Source: an uncultured Chlorobiaceae bacterium (GTDB lineage: Bacteria; Bacteroidota; Chlorobiia; Chlorobiales; Chlorobiaceae). From it: 64,000 nt of DNA. The translations under genes and the position numbers were made by a program. The notes below the pieces were generated by a model, which worked only from the letters and a program-made list of their open reading frames with translations, was not told the origin of the DNA and made no database searches. Positions 54,250 through 64,000 of this stretch are shown piece by piece. Position 1 is the stretch's first letter. Each line of letters opens with the position of its first letter. The stretch spans positions 1-64,000 of the forward strand of contig CAJEXQ010000009.1 in NCBI GenBank assembly GCA_903994635.1, in the 5' to 3' direction.

Positions 54250-55490
54250 CTTGTCACCAGTCCTCCGTGGTATCCAAGACTTCTCTTGTTCCTGAAGAAA
54301 TTAAGCGCAAGTCCAACCATAATCATGTTTCCCACCAGAGAGGAACCGCCATAAGAGACAAAGGGCAGTGGAACGCCAATAACCGGAACAAGACCAATGG
54401 TCATCCCTACATTGATGACGACATGGATAAACATGAGAGAGATGAACCCGCCCAGTGTCAGTTGGACAAACTTGTTTGTAATTGAAAAAATTGTTCCAAT
54501 CAGCCGGAGAATCAGTATCAGATAGAGTAAGATCAGGAGAGATGCGCCAATAAAGCCAAGTTCTTCGGCTATGACGCAAAAAATGAAATCTGTCCATTGA
54601 GCAGGTATAAAACGCAATTGAGTCTGAGTCCCTGCAAGAAATCCTTTTCCCCAAAATCCTCCCGAACTTATCGCTATTTTAGCTTGGAGCGCATTATATC
54701 CTGCACCCCGGGGGTCGGACATTGGATCAATAAAGGTCTGAATCCTTTTTATCTGATGAGGCTTGAGTATTTCATTGGCAAATCGATTCATAAACAGACT
54801 GGCTGCAAGGCCAGGCCCCATAACAAACAATTGATGGAGCTGAAGTTTCTTGTGCTGAAAGAGCAGTATCATCACCAGCAGGAGCGCAAGAACAAAAATC
54901 AGATAAAAATTGAAAAATCCGGCGATCATGAGGATTAAGGGAAACGTTATCAGCATAAGGATATAAATATCAAAACCAGCCATAATAAGCATGGTTGCAA
55001 CGAATGGCAGAATGGTAAGCATTGTTCCCATATCCGGTTGCAGCATGATAAGCATCATGGGAAACAAGGCAATGGCTAGGGCAATAAGCAAATGCGGTAT
55101 TGAAGAAATATCAATGTTGTCATCCGAAAGAAATCTTGCAAGGGCAAGAATGGTAGCCATTTTGACTACTTCGGAGGGCTGAAAACTGAAAAAACCGATT
55201 TTCATCCAGCTCGTTTGGCCCGCGATTTTTTTACCAAAAATCAGTACCGCTACAAGAAGAAGAAGCCCTATAGCGTAAAAGATATAGGCGTTATCGCGGA
55301 CAATACCGACATCATTATAGCAGACGAATGCCAAAGCAATAACACCAAGAAAGGCCCATGCCAACTGCCGGTAAAAGAGTGAGGTGTCACCGCTTCCGTT
55401 GGTTGCACTGTAGATGGCCATAAGCCCCATAATAACGAGTCCAGCCACTGAAACCAGAAGCCAGCGATCAAGTTTGCTTTGTTTTTCCAT
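54246..55490 (-). CDS. rodA: Rod-shape SEDS glycosyltransferase RodA
   Basis: A 414-residue SEDS protein with about ten membrane helices. [22 protein letters not shown], and QPDMGT are conserved, as is a C-terminal [11 protein letters not shown]. It polymerises glycan chains for cell elongation, working with PBP2. A rod cell shape is consistent. The start is at 55490. No mreBCD is in the window. Confidence 0.93.
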   Translation of the reverse strand: MEKQSKLDRWLLVSVAGLVIMGLMAIYSATNGSGDTSLFYRQLAWAFLGVIALAFVCYNDVGIVRDNAYIFYAIGLLLLVAVLIFGKKIAGQTSWMKIGFFSFQPSEVVKMATILALARFLSDDNIDISSIPHLLIALAIALFPMMLIMLQPDMGTMLTILPFVATMLIMAGFDIYILMLITFPLILMIAGFFNFYLIFVLALLLVMILLFQHKKLQLHQLFVMGPGLAASLFMNRFANEILKPHQIKRIQTFIDPMSDPRGAGYNALQAKIAISSGGFWGKGFLAGTQTQLRFIPAQWTDFIFCVIAEELGFIGASLLILLYLILILRLIGTIFSITNKFVQLTLGGFISLMFIHVVINVGMTIGLVPVIGVPLPFVSYGGSSLVGNMIMVGLALNFFRNKRSLGYHGGLVTR

Positions 55491-55583
55491 TCCAGTGTTT
55501 GAGTAACCCTTTTTTCCGTATCATTAAACATTACAATTTAGTATTGTATTGTTTAACAGTTTGAACCTTTCATAAAATATTTC

Positions 55584-56501
55584 ATGGCATCCTCTCCTTT
55601 TTCCTGCGGTTTCGCAATTATTATCGGGCCGCCCAATGCAGGCAAGTCAACCTTGCTCAACGAGCTTCTCGATTTCAAGCTCTCTATTGTTACCCCAAAA
55701 CCGCAAACCACGCGAAAAAAAATTACCGGTATCTATCATAACGAGCAGTGCCAGATAATCTTTCTTGACACACCAGGCATCATGAAGCCGCAGCAAAAGC
55801 TCCATGAGTCGATGCTTGGCGTCATTCGCGAGACACTGAAAGATGCCGATATCGTAATTGCGCTGCTTCCATATTCAGGAAAAAAAGATTTTATTGATCG
55901 CGAGTTCGCTGAAGAGCTTTTCACTGGCTGGCTGAAGCCTGCAGGAAAAAAGGTCATTGTGGTGCTCAATAAGTGCGATCTTGTTACGGAAGAGCGTCAA
56001 CGGCTGGCCGAGGAGTTTGTCAGGAACACCTGGAACCCCGCCTGTGTCCTCTCGGTTTCGGCACTGAAGGGAAATAACCTTCCGCAGCTTGTTGAGGCAA
56101 TTCGTCCTTTTCTTCCACTCAACTATCCACTCTATCCTGAAGATACGCTGAGCACCGCTCCTGAACGTTTTTTTGTCAGTGAAATTATCCGCGAAAAGAT
56201 ATTTCTGCTCTACGGGCGCGAGGTGCCCTATTCTACCGAAGTTGTCATAGACGAGTTCAGGGAGCAGCACGAAAACGATCCAACCAGAAAGGATCTTATC
56301 CGCTGCTCGGTGATTGTTGAGCGTGAAACCCAGAAGCAGATTGTTATTGGACACAAGGGAGCTGCCCTGAAAAAATTGGGTCAGACGGCAAGAAAAGACA
56401 TTGAGGAGATGCTTGGCCGCCCGGTTTTTCTGGAACTTTTCATAAAAGTCCGGCCTGACTGGCGAAAGAAAAATATACTGTTGAAGAGTTACGGTTATTA
56501 G
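55584..56501 (+). CDS. era: GTPase Era
   Basis: A 305-residue GTPase. G1 [10 protein letters not shown]3 DTPG, G4 NKCD, and a C-terminal KH domain ([19 protein letters not shown]) are present. It binds 16S rRNA and acts in 30S assembly. It diverges from rodA and converges with glgX. Confidence 0.96.
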   Translation: MASSPFSCGFAIIIGPPNAGKSTLLNELLDFKLSIVTPKPQTTRKKITGIYHNEQCQIIFLDTPGIMKPQQKLHESMLGVIRETLKDADIVIALLPYSGKKDFIDREFAEELFTGWLKPAGKKVIVVLNKCDLVTEERQRLAEEFVRNTWNPACVLSVSALKGNNLPQLVEAIRPFLPLNYPLYPEDTLSTAPERFFVSEIIREKIFLLYGREVPYSTEVVIDEFREQHENDPTRKDLIRCSVIVERETQKQIVIGHKGAALKKLGQTARKDIEEMLGRPVFLELFIKVRPDWRKKNILLKSYGY

Positions 56502-56522
56502 ATTCCTGATCTTATAACGAAC

Positions 56523-56565
56523 GGTTTATGTACCGAAAATGATAGTTGTTTTCGGTGCATAAACC
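56523..56565. terminator. Bidirectional terminator between era and glgX
   Basis: A 17-base arm ggtttatgtaccgaaaa pairs with ttttcggtgcataaacc, one mismatch, around a nine-base loop. It sits between convergent genes, 22 bases after the era stop. Confidence 0.85.
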
Positions 56566-56577
56566 TATCTGAAATAA

Positions 56578-58698
56578 TCAGGAAAGATCGACATCAGCAA
56601 CCAGTACAACGCTCGAATAAGCTCCGAGAAGGAATGGTACACCTTGCAAGAGCAGAGGCCCCTCACCTGGATTGTAGATGTCGAGTGGAGAAACGCAACC
56701 AGTGTTGACCAGAACCCTCCATCGGTATTGGCCTGGAAGTGATGGAAGATCAAGCATCGTTACTGAAGAGGCACTGTTCCATGCATAATAGAGAACATCA
56801 TCAGCAGTGGCTGCCGCTGTAGCAAAAACTGCCGCGACAAGACGTGATTCATGCGACCAGTCAGGAGCCCAGGGGGTGCGGCCATGCCAGGAAATTTCGG
56901 GAAAACCAAGTGCTCCAGATGTATCGCTGCGCGGGTGCCTTGGGGCACGCAGGGATGGGTGTCTGAGACGAAAGGCAATGGCAAGCCTGACAAACCGAAA
57001 CAACTCTGGCTCACGCTCCAGCAACGACCAGTCGAGCCAGTTACCTTCATTGTCGTGACAGTAGGTGTTATTGTTTCCCCATTGCGTACGACCCATCTCG
57101 TCACCCATCAGAATCATCGGAGTTCCACGGGCTACCATGAGTGCTAAAAGAGCATTCTTTGCCTGGCGCAATCGGAGTGCCGTGATATTAAGATCTGTTG
57201 TTTCTCCTTCGATGCCACAGTTCCAGCTTCGGTTGTCGTCACAGCCATCACGGTTGTCTTCGGCATTTGCTTCATTGTGCTTGTGATTATAGCTGACCAG
57301 GTCTCGGAGCGAAAATCCATCGTGGCAGGTGATGAAGTTGATTGAGGCAAGCGGACCTCGTCCGCTGGATTCATAAAGATCAGGAGAACCCGACAGACGG
57401 GTAGCAAGCAGCCCTGCGTGGTTGGGTTCACCGCGAAGGAAATCACGGATATCATCACGGAATTTGCCGTTCCATTCGGCAAATCGTCCATAGTTAGGAA
57501 ATTTTCCAAGAAGATAAAGTCCGCCTGCATCCCATGCCTCGGCGATAAGCTTGCATTTTTTCAGGATTGGATCAAGAGCTACCGATTCGAGCAGAGGTGG
57601 GTTGTTCATGATTTCTCCGTTTGAATCGCGTCCAAGGATGGCGGCGGCATCAAAACGGAATCCGTCAATATGGTATTCAGCAACCCAGAAGCGCAGGCAC
57701 TCGATCACCATCTCGCGCACAATAGGATTGTTACAGTTGAGGGAGTTGCCACAACCACTAAAATTGTGATAGTACCCTTCAGGGGTGAGCATGTAGTAAA
57801 TCATGTTGTCAAGTCCCCTGAAGGATATTGTCGGCCCACGATGGTCACCTTCACTGGTGTGGTTGAAGACCACATCAAGAAGAACCTCAATACCAGCAGA
57901 GTGCAGCGAGCGCACCATGCTCTTGAATTCGTCAGCCTGCATACCCATGGCACCAGTAGCGGCAAAACCGGCTTTTGGGGCATAAAATCCGACCGTACTG
58001 TATCCCCAATAGTTCATATTGAAGCCGCCGGTGACAGGATTCGGAACTGAAAGTTCAAATTCATCAAATTCAAAAACCGGCAGAAGTTCAACACAATTAA
58101 CGCCAAGACTCAAGAGATACGGAATTTTCTCAACAACCCCTGCATAAGTTCCTGGATGAGCGACACCGGAGGTTGAGTGACGGGTAAAGCCTCGTACGTG
58201 CATCTCGTAGATGATGAGATTCTCTGATGGAATTTCCATGGGAGTGTCACCGTACCAGTCAAAATCTTCAGGAATAACAAAGCCTCGGTAGGGGAATTTG
58301 TCATCCCGGTCAGGCTGAGCTCCCCATACCTCTCTGCCTGATATTGAGCGTACGTAGGGATCAAGCAGAATTTTAGATGGATCAAAGCGATATCCGGCTG
58401 CAGGATCCCATCGACCATCCATCCTGTAGCCGTATTCAAAGCGTTCTGGATCAAGATCAAATATTATAACACTCCATACATCCCCGATCCTGAATGAATC
58501 GGGTAGAACAAGTTCTGCCATAATCTGGCGAGTCTGTTTGTCAAACAGTACCAGCGTACAGGAAGTGGCCGCAGTTGAAAAAACTGAAAAATTGACACCC
58601 CCCGGCACAAGAGAGGTACCGTAAGGCTTTACACGTCCCGGTCGAACTTTCAGCCCGGAAATTTCTCCTGTAGGATAAAGATCTATTCGTCCACTCAT
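56578..58698 (-). CDS. glgX: Glycogen debranching enzyme (GlgX/TreX type)
   Basis: A 706-residue GH13 enzyme. An N-terminal CBM48 (about 20-120) precedes the catalytic barrel. Catalytic residues fit: Asp in DGFRFDAAA, Glu in LIAEAWDA, and Asp in ITCHDGFSL. It cuts alpha-1,6 links of glycogen. The ATG overlaps the stop of the preceding STAS gene (ATGA), an unusual linkage. Confidence 0.92.
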   Translation of the reverse strand: MSGRIDLYPTGEISGLKVRPGRVKPYGTSLVPGGVNFSVFSTAATSCTLVLFDKQTRQIMAELVLPDSFRIGDVWSVIIFDLDPERFEYGYRMDGRWDPAAGYRFDPSKILLDPYVRSISGREVWGAQPDRDDKFPYRGFVIPEDFDWYGDTPMEIPSENLIIYEMHVRGFTRHSTSGVAHPGTYAGVVEKIPYLLSLGVNCVELLPVFEFDEFELSVPNPVTGGFNMNYWGYSTVGFYAPKAGFAATGAMGMQADEFKSMVRSLHSAGIEVLLDVVFNHTSEGDHRGPTISFRGLDNMIYYMLTPEGYYHNFSGCGNSLNCNNPIVREMVIECLRFWVAEYHIDGFRFDAAAILGRDSNGEIMNNPPLLESVALDPILKKCKLIAEAWDAGGLYLLGKFPNYGRFAEWNGKFRDDIRDFLRGEPNHAGLLATRLSGSPDLYESSGRGPLASINFITCHDGFSLRDLVSYNHKHNEANAEDNRDGCDDNRSWNCGIEGETTDLNITALRLRQAKNALLALMVARGTPMILMGDEMGRTQWGNNNTYCHDNEGNWLDWSLLEREPELFRFVRLAIAFRLRHPSLRAPRHPRSDTSGALGFPEISWHGRTPWAPDWSHESRLVAAVFATAAATADDVLYYAWNSASSVTMLDLPSLPGQYRWRVLVNTGCVSPLDIYNPGEGPLLLQGVPFLLGAYSSVVLVADVDLS

Positions 58699-59042
58699 GG
58701 CTGCACTGTTTTGGTAACTTTTTTGATAGCATCATCGACACTTTTACAGGTAACAAACTGTTCCCAGAAGCCAGTAACACTCATGACATCTTCTACTGAT
58801 TCGGGAACTGCTGCAAGCAACAGCTTTTTGTGCCCCCCCTGGGCTTCACGGTAGAGGAGCAGGAGCATTCTCAGCCCGGCACTGGTCAGAATACCTATAC
58901 CCCCGAAATCAAGCACAAGATCTTCGACAGAGGAGAGTAAGGCAAGCAGTTTTTCCTGCAGTTCAGCGGCTACGGCATGGGTTATATCGCCAGTAATGGA
59001 GGCAACGGCAGTACCGCACTCTTGCGAAATTGTAATATTCAT
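58695..59042 (-). CDS. STAS anti-sigma-factor antagonist, coupled to glgX
   Basis: About 115 residues from the ATG at 59042; a GTG or ATG further upstream would overlap the previous gene more. GDITHAVAAELQEKLL and VLDFGGIGILTSAGLRMLL form the STAS fold with a phosphorylatable Ser in LTSAGLR. Such proteins bind a HATPase anti-sigma factor when dephosphorylated. The stop overlaps the glgX start. Confidence 0.88.
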   Translation of the reverse strand: MNITISQECGTAVASITGDITHAVAAELQEKLLALLSSVEDLVLDFGGIGILTSAGLRMLLLLYREAQGGHKKLLLAAVPESVEDVMSVTGFWEQFVTCKSVDDAIKKVTKTVQP

Positions 59043-59046
59043 AATG

Positions 59047-59574
59047 TTATGATTCAGGATTGTAGACCGGCGCGGTCTTTTCAAAACTTTCTACGACTTT
59101 TTTCTGGATACGGATGCTGCCATCAACAGGTGAGCGAACCAGCTCTAACCGTTGATGAGAGATAAATGCTTCGTAATGGCTGGTTGCCTCCCCTGGTTTC
59201 CATGCCCGGCGTTCCCAACGAACCACAACAGCAACCTTGGCTAGTTGTCCATCCACCTTGATGTCCCATGACTCAACTTTGTGCGTTTCATCGAAATATT
59301 TGATGAGTACATCTGCATACCATGCTGAAAAAGCCTCCTTACCCGTAAATGGCTTTTCAGTATCAGGGTAACGCATCTCAGCATCATCAGTAAGAAGAGC
59401 CAGCAGATTACCGGGTGGCTTGTGATCATTGGTGCCTTCATACCAACTAAGCACCACATTTTTGACCATCTCTGCAGTCAGTGGCGAGAGGTTTGTTGCG
59501 GCAACTGAGGGTTTGATGGATGTGCCCAGAAAGAGCATGATCAAATAAGCGATGACTGTTTTTTTATTGGTCAT
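59047..59574 (-). CDS. Exported NTF2-like protein
   Basis: A 175-residue protein with a signal peptide (ending near SVAA) and an NTF2/SnoaL-like domain: TAEMVKNVVLSWYEGTND, LLTDDAEMRYPDTEKPFTGKEAF. The fold forms a pocket, often for small ligands. No catalytic residues are clear. It is in the minus-strand run between the phosphatase and STAS genes. Confidence 0.7.
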   Translation of the reverse strand: MTNKKTVIAYLIMLFLGTSIKPSVAATNLSPLTAEMVKNVVLSWYEGTNDHKPPGNLLALLTDDAEMRYPDTEKPFTGKEAFSAWYADVLIKYFDETHKVESWDIKVDGQLAKVAVVVRWERRAWKPGEATSHYEAFISHQRLELVRSPVDGSIRIQKKVVESFEKTAPVYNPES

Positions 59575-59586
59575 TCATTCCTCCTT

Positions 59587-61983
59587 TTATTGTTTTTTTT
59601 GCCCGACAGTCAAACGGTGACGGGAGCGGACCATTGTCAGAATATTGGTGTCAGCGGAACGGAACATTTTTGCTTCGTCAGTGGATTGCCGGATGATAAA
59701 CCAGCCAAGGCCTCCAATCTGGCGATCTTCAAGTAAAAGGGTGACATCAACAGCGGGAAGCGTGTCAGGGTCAAACGGTGGACCTGAATCTTCAATGCGA
59801 ACCACAAAATCATCCCCATACCATGAGGTGAAGATACGGAAATACTTGCTTGTATCTTCTTGAAGCGAGTAGTTGATCATGTTGGTGACGGCTTCACAAA
59901 CAGCAAGAGAAATTTCCATTGCCCGCGCTTTTTCCATTCCCCCTTCGAGAGCCGATGACTGAACCAACTCCACAACCTGCTCAATAGTCTCGTTGGAAGC
60001 TGGCAGACGGAGTTCCCCGGGTAAACGACCAGCCTCGATAAGCGAAAGAGTAATATCATCAAAACGATCTTGTTCACCCTGCCACTTCACGACCTTGTCA
60101 ACAAGCTCTTCGGCAGATTGCTGAGGGGGCTTAGTCTTGTTCTGCAAAAGAAAATCTGTCATGCGTGCCGTACCGAATTGTTCGCCCGACATATCCATCG
60201 CCTCGCTGATTCCATCAGTATAGACCGCAAGAAGATCTCCTTCATGGAAAGGCATCTGCCATGCAGTAAACTGTTTCCCGGCCAAAACACCAAGTGCAGG
60301 ACCACTTCGCTTTGAAAGAAATTCAACAGTTCCGTCACTTCGGATAAGGAGCGGGGGATTGTGACCACAATTAATACAGGTGATCGATTGTGCCAATGGA
60401 TCAAGAACAACCAGAAAAAGCGTGACAAACATCATCTGCGGGTTTGACTCTGCAAGCATCGCGTTGATTCGGGTAAGCGCCTGCTCCGGTTCCATCCCCG
60501 AAACCATGCTCCGCAGGAGCAGGCTTACCCGCATCATAAACATCGCTGCGGAAATACCTTTTCCCGAAACATCTCCCACCGTAAAAACCGTGCGTCCCCC
60601 CGGTAGAACGAAATGGTCAAAAAAGTCACCTCCCACTTCCTGGGCTGGAATCGATAGACTGAAGTGACCTCCACCCATAAGTTTTATGGATGGAGGAAGA
60701 ACTGAAAGCTGAATGTTATGGGCAAGTTCGAGCTCCGTTGTCATGCGCTGCTGGCTGCGGGCCATCTCTTCCCGATGTTGAATCGAAAGCTGCAACTCAT
60801 TGACCATGCCGTTAAATGCATCAATAACGTCAGCAGTTTCATCGTGACTGAATGAAGACTGTGTAATAGGTTGGAAATTCCCTTCATTGACGTTGCGAAC
60901 TCCCTCACGGAGCGCATCGAGATTGCGTGTGGCCAGACCGGCACTCCATCTGAAAAGCAAACCTATACCACCGATACAAAGCATCCCAAGTGTAAAAACT
61001 CCTCCGGCAAGCCACCAGACATCTGAATTCAGATCACTGGCGGGAATCACATAAACAAAAATAAGTGGCAATTGGGAAATCCTTCTGAAAAGGAAATAAC
61101 TGTCGACACCGTTATATGGATTTCTGGCAATGAACGAGCCGGATAGAACAGAGTCATTATGAAGCGTTGTTAATGAAGTCATCGCTCCTGGATTTGAACG
61201 GATGAAATTCTGTAAATATTTGTCTGGCTGTGAATGTCCGGAAACACTTTGTTTGCCTGCGAGCAGGCGGCTGTGGGAGTCAAGAATGAACATCTGGTAC
61301 TTTGTGCCAATATCAAGCCCGTCCATTGATTGCAGGATTGATTCGAGCGTTATATCGACAGCAATCACACCGTCTATTATCGGCTTGCCAAACTGTTCAC
61401 GGTTAATCGGAACAGAAAAGGTGATCTCCTGCCTATGCCCCCGGTCAGAAGAGAGATAGGAAGGACTCCAATACCCGCTGATGAATTTCATGTTACCGCT
61501 ACGCAGGGGGATATACCATTGAGATCCCGGTGACGCCGGATCATCTGCTTCATAAGTGAGACGCTGCCGAATGAATTTACCATTCCCTGCACCCCCGCGA
61601 CGAACGACAACGCTCCTCACCTTTTTCGGGCCAAGACGACTATCAGGTTCGAACGCCAAACAAATCGCGTCAGCATCAGGGATGCGATGAAGCGCATTTT
61701 CCATGGCATCATACCATGATTCCAATCCCGCTGGATTCCACTGCTGCACCAGATCCGTCGTTGAAAGAACCTCATCCCGAATGGAATGCATATCGGCATA
61801 AACCTTGTTGAACTGCAAATCAAGGCGATCATTGAGATCATGCAAAAGGCGGTCATGCAGGAGCTCATGCCCCTGCCAGACCGTAAACGGGGCAGTGCAA
61901 AAAAATATGACCCCCGAACAGACAAGTGCTATGATGGTAAAGCGCTCCCTGAGTCTCCGTGGAAGATAGCGATTAAAATTCAC
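59587..61983 (-). CDS. Membrane PP2C (RsbU-like) phosphatase with HATPase domain
   Basis: About 799 residues if started at a GTG at 61983. Order: membrane helix, dCache-like sensory domain, second helix (about 320-345), HAMP (GNFQPITQSSFSHDETADVI), SpoIIE/PP2C (GGDFFDHFVLPGGRTVFTVGDVSGKG with metal-binding Asp, DGISEAMD) and a C-terminal HATPase (AVCEAVTNMINYSL, GLGWFII). It combines RsbU and RsbW-like parts, so it may both dephosphorylate and rephosphorylate STAS proteins. Confidence 0.88.
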   Translation of the reverse strand: MNFNRYLPRRLRERFTIIALVCSGVIFFCTAPFTVWQGHELLHDRLLHDLNDRLDLQFNKVYADMHSIRDEVLSTTDLVQQWNPAGLESWYDAMENALHRIPDADAICLAFEPDSRLGPKKVRSVVVRRGGAGNGKFIRQRLTYEADDPASPGSQWYIPLRSGNMKFISGYWSPSYLSSDRGHRQEITFSVPINREQFGKPIIDGVIAVDITLESILQSMDGLDIGTKYQMFILDSHSRLLAGKQSVSGHSQPDKYLQNFIRSNPGAMTSLTTLHNDSVLSGSFIARNPYNGVDSYFLFRRISQLPLIFVYVIPASDLNSDVWWLAGGVFTLGMLCIGGIGLLFRWSAGLATRNLDALREGVRNVNEGNFQPITQSSFSHDETADVIDAFNGMVNELQLSIQHREEMARSQQRMTTELELAHNIQLSVLPPSIKLMGGGHFSLSIPAQEVGGDFFDHFVLPGGRTVFTVGDVSGKGISAAMFMMRVSLLLRSMVSGMEPEQALTRINAMLAESNPQMMFVTLFLVVLDPLAQSITCINCGHNPPLLIRSDGTVEFLSKRSGPALGVLAGKQFTAWQMPFHEGDLLAVYTDGISEAMDMSGEQFGTARMTDFLLQNKTKPPQQSAEELVDKVVKWQGEQDRFDDITLSLIEAGRLPGELRLPASNETIEQVVELVQSSALEGGMEKARAMEISLAVCEAVTNMINYSLQEDTSKYFRIFTSWYGDDFVVRIEDSGPPFDPDTLPAVDVTLLLEDRQIGGLGWFIIRQSTDEAKMFRSADTNILTMVRSRHRLTVGQKKQ

Positions 61984-62003
61984 GCTCTGACCTGTTTGAC
62001 ATT

Positions 62004-62930
62004 TTACCAACCGAACCGCTTCACTCCTTTTTCCAGAACCTCTACCAGCTTTTGTCCACAAAGCTCTGAATCTCCGGTAGTACGAGCCGTAATGATCGGG
62101 TAATCTACAATAACTGAGTACTTCTTTCCGACATTTCCAATAAACTGTCCATCAGGGCCTACGGCATCCTTAAGAATAAACTCAAGCTGATAGGGCGCAC
62201 CCTGAAAACCATGATCAATCTTCAGATATCCATGCCCATCATTGTAGTCAAAAGCAAGGGGATGGCCGGTAACCCGTTTGCCGTAAATAATGCTCTTCTC
62301 GGTAATCTCATCACGAGTGAACGCCAATACGGCCACGCCATAACACTCTCCTGCTACCGGCTTTCCAGCCTTGAGGAACATGCGGATCAGATCATGCAGA
62401 CGCTTGTTGTTGGCCATGTCGAGGATAGGACCGCTGCCACCAACCAGAACAAGTGCATCGTATTTCTGCACATCAATTGCTACCTTGTCAAGCGATTCAT
62501 TGTAGGAAAACAGTTCGCTCAGGTAGTTCGGTGAGCTGAAGTAGGGTTTTGCTGGCAGCCACTGCGTGAGATTCAGTGGATGATCAAGTTTGCTGGAAGC
62601 CTCAACCTGCTTGACCTTTCCCGCCATATCTGGTGTGGTAACCGTGCGGCCAAGAGGAGGATCAACATAATTCGGATCCATGCTTGGGGGCAGTGCCAGG
62701 GGCTTTGTTCCTTTTGGTGTCGCAAAATCCACTTTATATCCTGCCGCTTCGAGCACGTCAAGCGGACCAATAAGTTCCTCTCCCCAGTAACCAAATTCCG
62801 AGAGCACAAAAAGAACTCTCTTGTTTAACTGTTGTTTACCGGGTTTAGCGTCATTGGCCGATGCTTGATCAGTCAATGCAGCTCCAAAAAGCAGCAAAAG
62901 AACTGCCAGTTTAAGCATTTTCATTTTCAT
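62004..62930 (-). CDS. Exported DJ-1/PfpI-family protein
   Basis: A 308-residue protein with a signal peptide (cut near ASA) and a DJ-1/PfpI domain. The nucleophile Cys is in GECYGVAVLA, and GYWGEELIGPLDVLEAAGYKVDFATPKG is at the N-terminus. Such proteins include deglycases, chaperones and proteases. It may serve a stress role in the signalling run. Its stop lies 20 bases before the phosphatase start. Confidence 0.85.
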   Translation of the reverse strand: MKMKMLKLAVLLLLFGAALTDQASANDAKPGKQQLNKRVLFVLSEFGYWGEELIGPLDVLEAAGYKVDFATPKGTKPLALPPSMDPNYVDPPLGRTVTTPDMAGKVKQVEASSKLDHPLNLTQWLPAKPYFSSPNYLSELFSYNESLDKVAIDVQKYDALVLVGGSGPILDMANNKRLHDLIRMFLKAGKPVAGECYGVAVLAFTRDEITEKSIIYGKRVTGHPLAFDYNDGHGYLKIDHGFQGAPYQLEFILKDAVGPDGQFIGNVGKKYSVIVDYPIITARTTGDSELCGQKLVEVLEKGVKRFGW

Positions 62931-63014
62931 GAGGTAAGTCTCCTGGATTATGGTTTTAAATGTTACTTGATAAAAAAATCTCTAATCTGCTTCTCTGCAC
63001 GGCTCATCTGTCTA

Positions 63015-63356
63015 TCAGGATTCCAGAATCTGTAAAGCTTCTTCAGTAGTTGATGCAATTTTGAAATATGGAAGAAAACCCGTGATGTCAAGGGTGTCTC
63101 GCATTGTTTGATCAAGACGGCAAAGTACCAGTTGACCCTCCATTTTCTGGATCTGCCGGACAACAAGGAGTAACATCCTCAACCCACTGCTTGCCAGATA
63201 GGTAACACCTCCGAAATCAAGTACAAGGTATTTCTTCCCTTCCTGAATCCGCTTGACAAGCTTGGCTTCAACGGCTGGAGTTGTTGATGCGTCGAGTTTT
63301 CCTGCCAGCTCAATAATGGTGGAATCACCTTGCGTTCTCTCCTGAATTTCGATCAT
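63015..63356 (-). CDS. STAS anti-sigma-factor antagonist, second copy
   Basis: A 113-residue protein. KLVKRIQEGKKYLVLDFGGV and LASSGLRMLLL give the STAS fold, with Ser in ASSGLR. It is a paralogue of the STAS gene at 58695, about 4 kb downstream. Both may serve the same phosphatase. Confidence 0.9.
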   Translation of the reverse strand: MIEIQERTQGDSTIIELAGKLDASTTPAVEAKLVKRIQEGKKYLVLDFGGVTYLASSGLRMLLLVVRQIQKMEGQLVLCRLDQTMRDTLDITGFLPYFKIASTTEEALQILES

Positions 63357-63461
63357 ATTTTCCTATTGATAATTATTTCGGGTCGTGCCCCGCGAGGCCA
63401 TCTCTGCTCTTGCAAAATAATATAGTTGTTGATGAAAACGAAACTCGCATTGCAACACGCT

Positions 63462-64000
63462 CTAATATGAAGATGAAGCAAGTTCCAGAATATTGCCAAA
63501 GAGATCGGAACAGAACGTTATGTGAATCTCTCTAAAAATTGCTCGAACAAGGATTCGTCCACCACGCGAAACAATACGGTCAGCCAGCATATCAACATTA
63601 CCAACGATAAGAGAGCCATGAAGAGCACCTGTTCGAGGGTGAAGCGACCTGGGTTCCCGACGGCGTTACCTCAAAAAGCTCTATAACCTGAAGCATGGGA
63701 GCACCGGGGGCACGGAGACGTACCCTGCGTACCTGCGTGATGTCACTGCCAAAAAGGATGATAGCTCGCTGCCATGCCTCGGCGTCGACCGGACGATCAA
63801 TCACCGGCTTGTTTAAAGGCAGGAACCCAAAAACGTCACCATACCATTGAATTGCAGCATCAAGATCACTGACTCCAAAAGCCGTATGGTTCCATTGCGG
63901 AGTTGCAGCAGCAGGCTTGAGTGCATCAAGGATAACCGTGCGTCGCACTGGATCGACAATGTTCTCTCCGTATTGGTACTGCGTAAGCCCTGAGAAGTTC
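63462..64000 (-). pseudogene. VOC (glyoxalase-like) gene with a frameshift; 5' end beyond window
   Basis: The N-terminal part is NHTAFGVSDLDAAIQWYGDVFGF, a typical VOC start, and it continues through QVIELFEVTPSG. At 63637-63639 a run of three G's on the plus strand has one base too many: removing it joins VASP to RTGALHGSLIVGNVDMLAD and a normal VOC end (FGNILELA) at 63462. The frame also extends to the window edge upstream. Function unknown; may be intact if this is a sequencing error. Confidence 0.7.

Overview
This 64 kb window most likely comes from a green sulfur bacterium (Chlorobiaceae, of the Chlorobium/Pelodictyon type). The best clue is a bacteriochlorophyll a synthase (bchG, minus strand near 25.3-26.3 kb). 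It is supported by an uptake [NiFe]-hydrogenase operon, a GTP cyclohydrolase I plus 6-pyruvoyl-tetrahydropterin synthase pair of the kind expected in a biopterin-making phototroph, and a general set of anaerobe-like genes. The placement is inferred from gene content; no database was searched.

Region by region. 0-9 kb is accessory DNA: the end of a MazEF-type toxin-antitoxin pair, a membrane pentapeptide-repeat protein, and a defence-like locus with a short DUF499 ATPase (2.7-4.6 kb) and a PLD-SNF2 helicase (6.2-8.9 kb). Between those two lie a PIN toxin pair and an Nmad2-like gene on the other strand, plus what look like the two ends of a lost operon gene and a 24-bp solo end of an IS3-type element. 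9-26 kb is mainly housekeeping and metabolism: a SEC-C protein, an HD protein, an OmpA-type lipoprotein with a Pro-Ala linker, hupSLCD, folE/PTPS, a three-gene RND efflux system, a plant-type flavin reductase, tRNA-Val(CAC), MsrBA and bchG.

26.5-44.5 kb is a second accessory island. It holds a Septu-type ptuA/ptuB pair, an OLD-family nuclease, a two-gene unit (small membrane protein plus deoxyribosyltransferase-like protein), an AbiE-type pair and many decayed genes. The decayed genes include two differently damaged copies of a Schlafen/RecG-like gene, a fragment of AbiEii, a transposase stripped of its catalytic core, frameshifted MNT/HEPN genes and a broken DUF1848 gene. Dispersed palindromic repeats and an 11-bp tandem array lie between them. 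An intact aldehyde dehydrogenase and a thioredoxin/CcdA pair sit inside this island.

44.5-64 kb returns to core functions: cydDC, two small secreted proteins, ftsH with an HU/IHF gene, apt, mtaB, rodA and era. It ends in a minus-strand run of STAS, PP2C-HATPase, DJ-1/PfpI, NTF2-like and glgX genes. In that run a partner-switching signalling unit is physically coupled, by an ATGA overlap, to glycogen debranching.

The strongest candidates for something new are the hollowed-out DUF499/helicase locus, the OLD plus membrane protein plus deoxyribosyltransferase-like cluster, and the STAS-glgX coupling.
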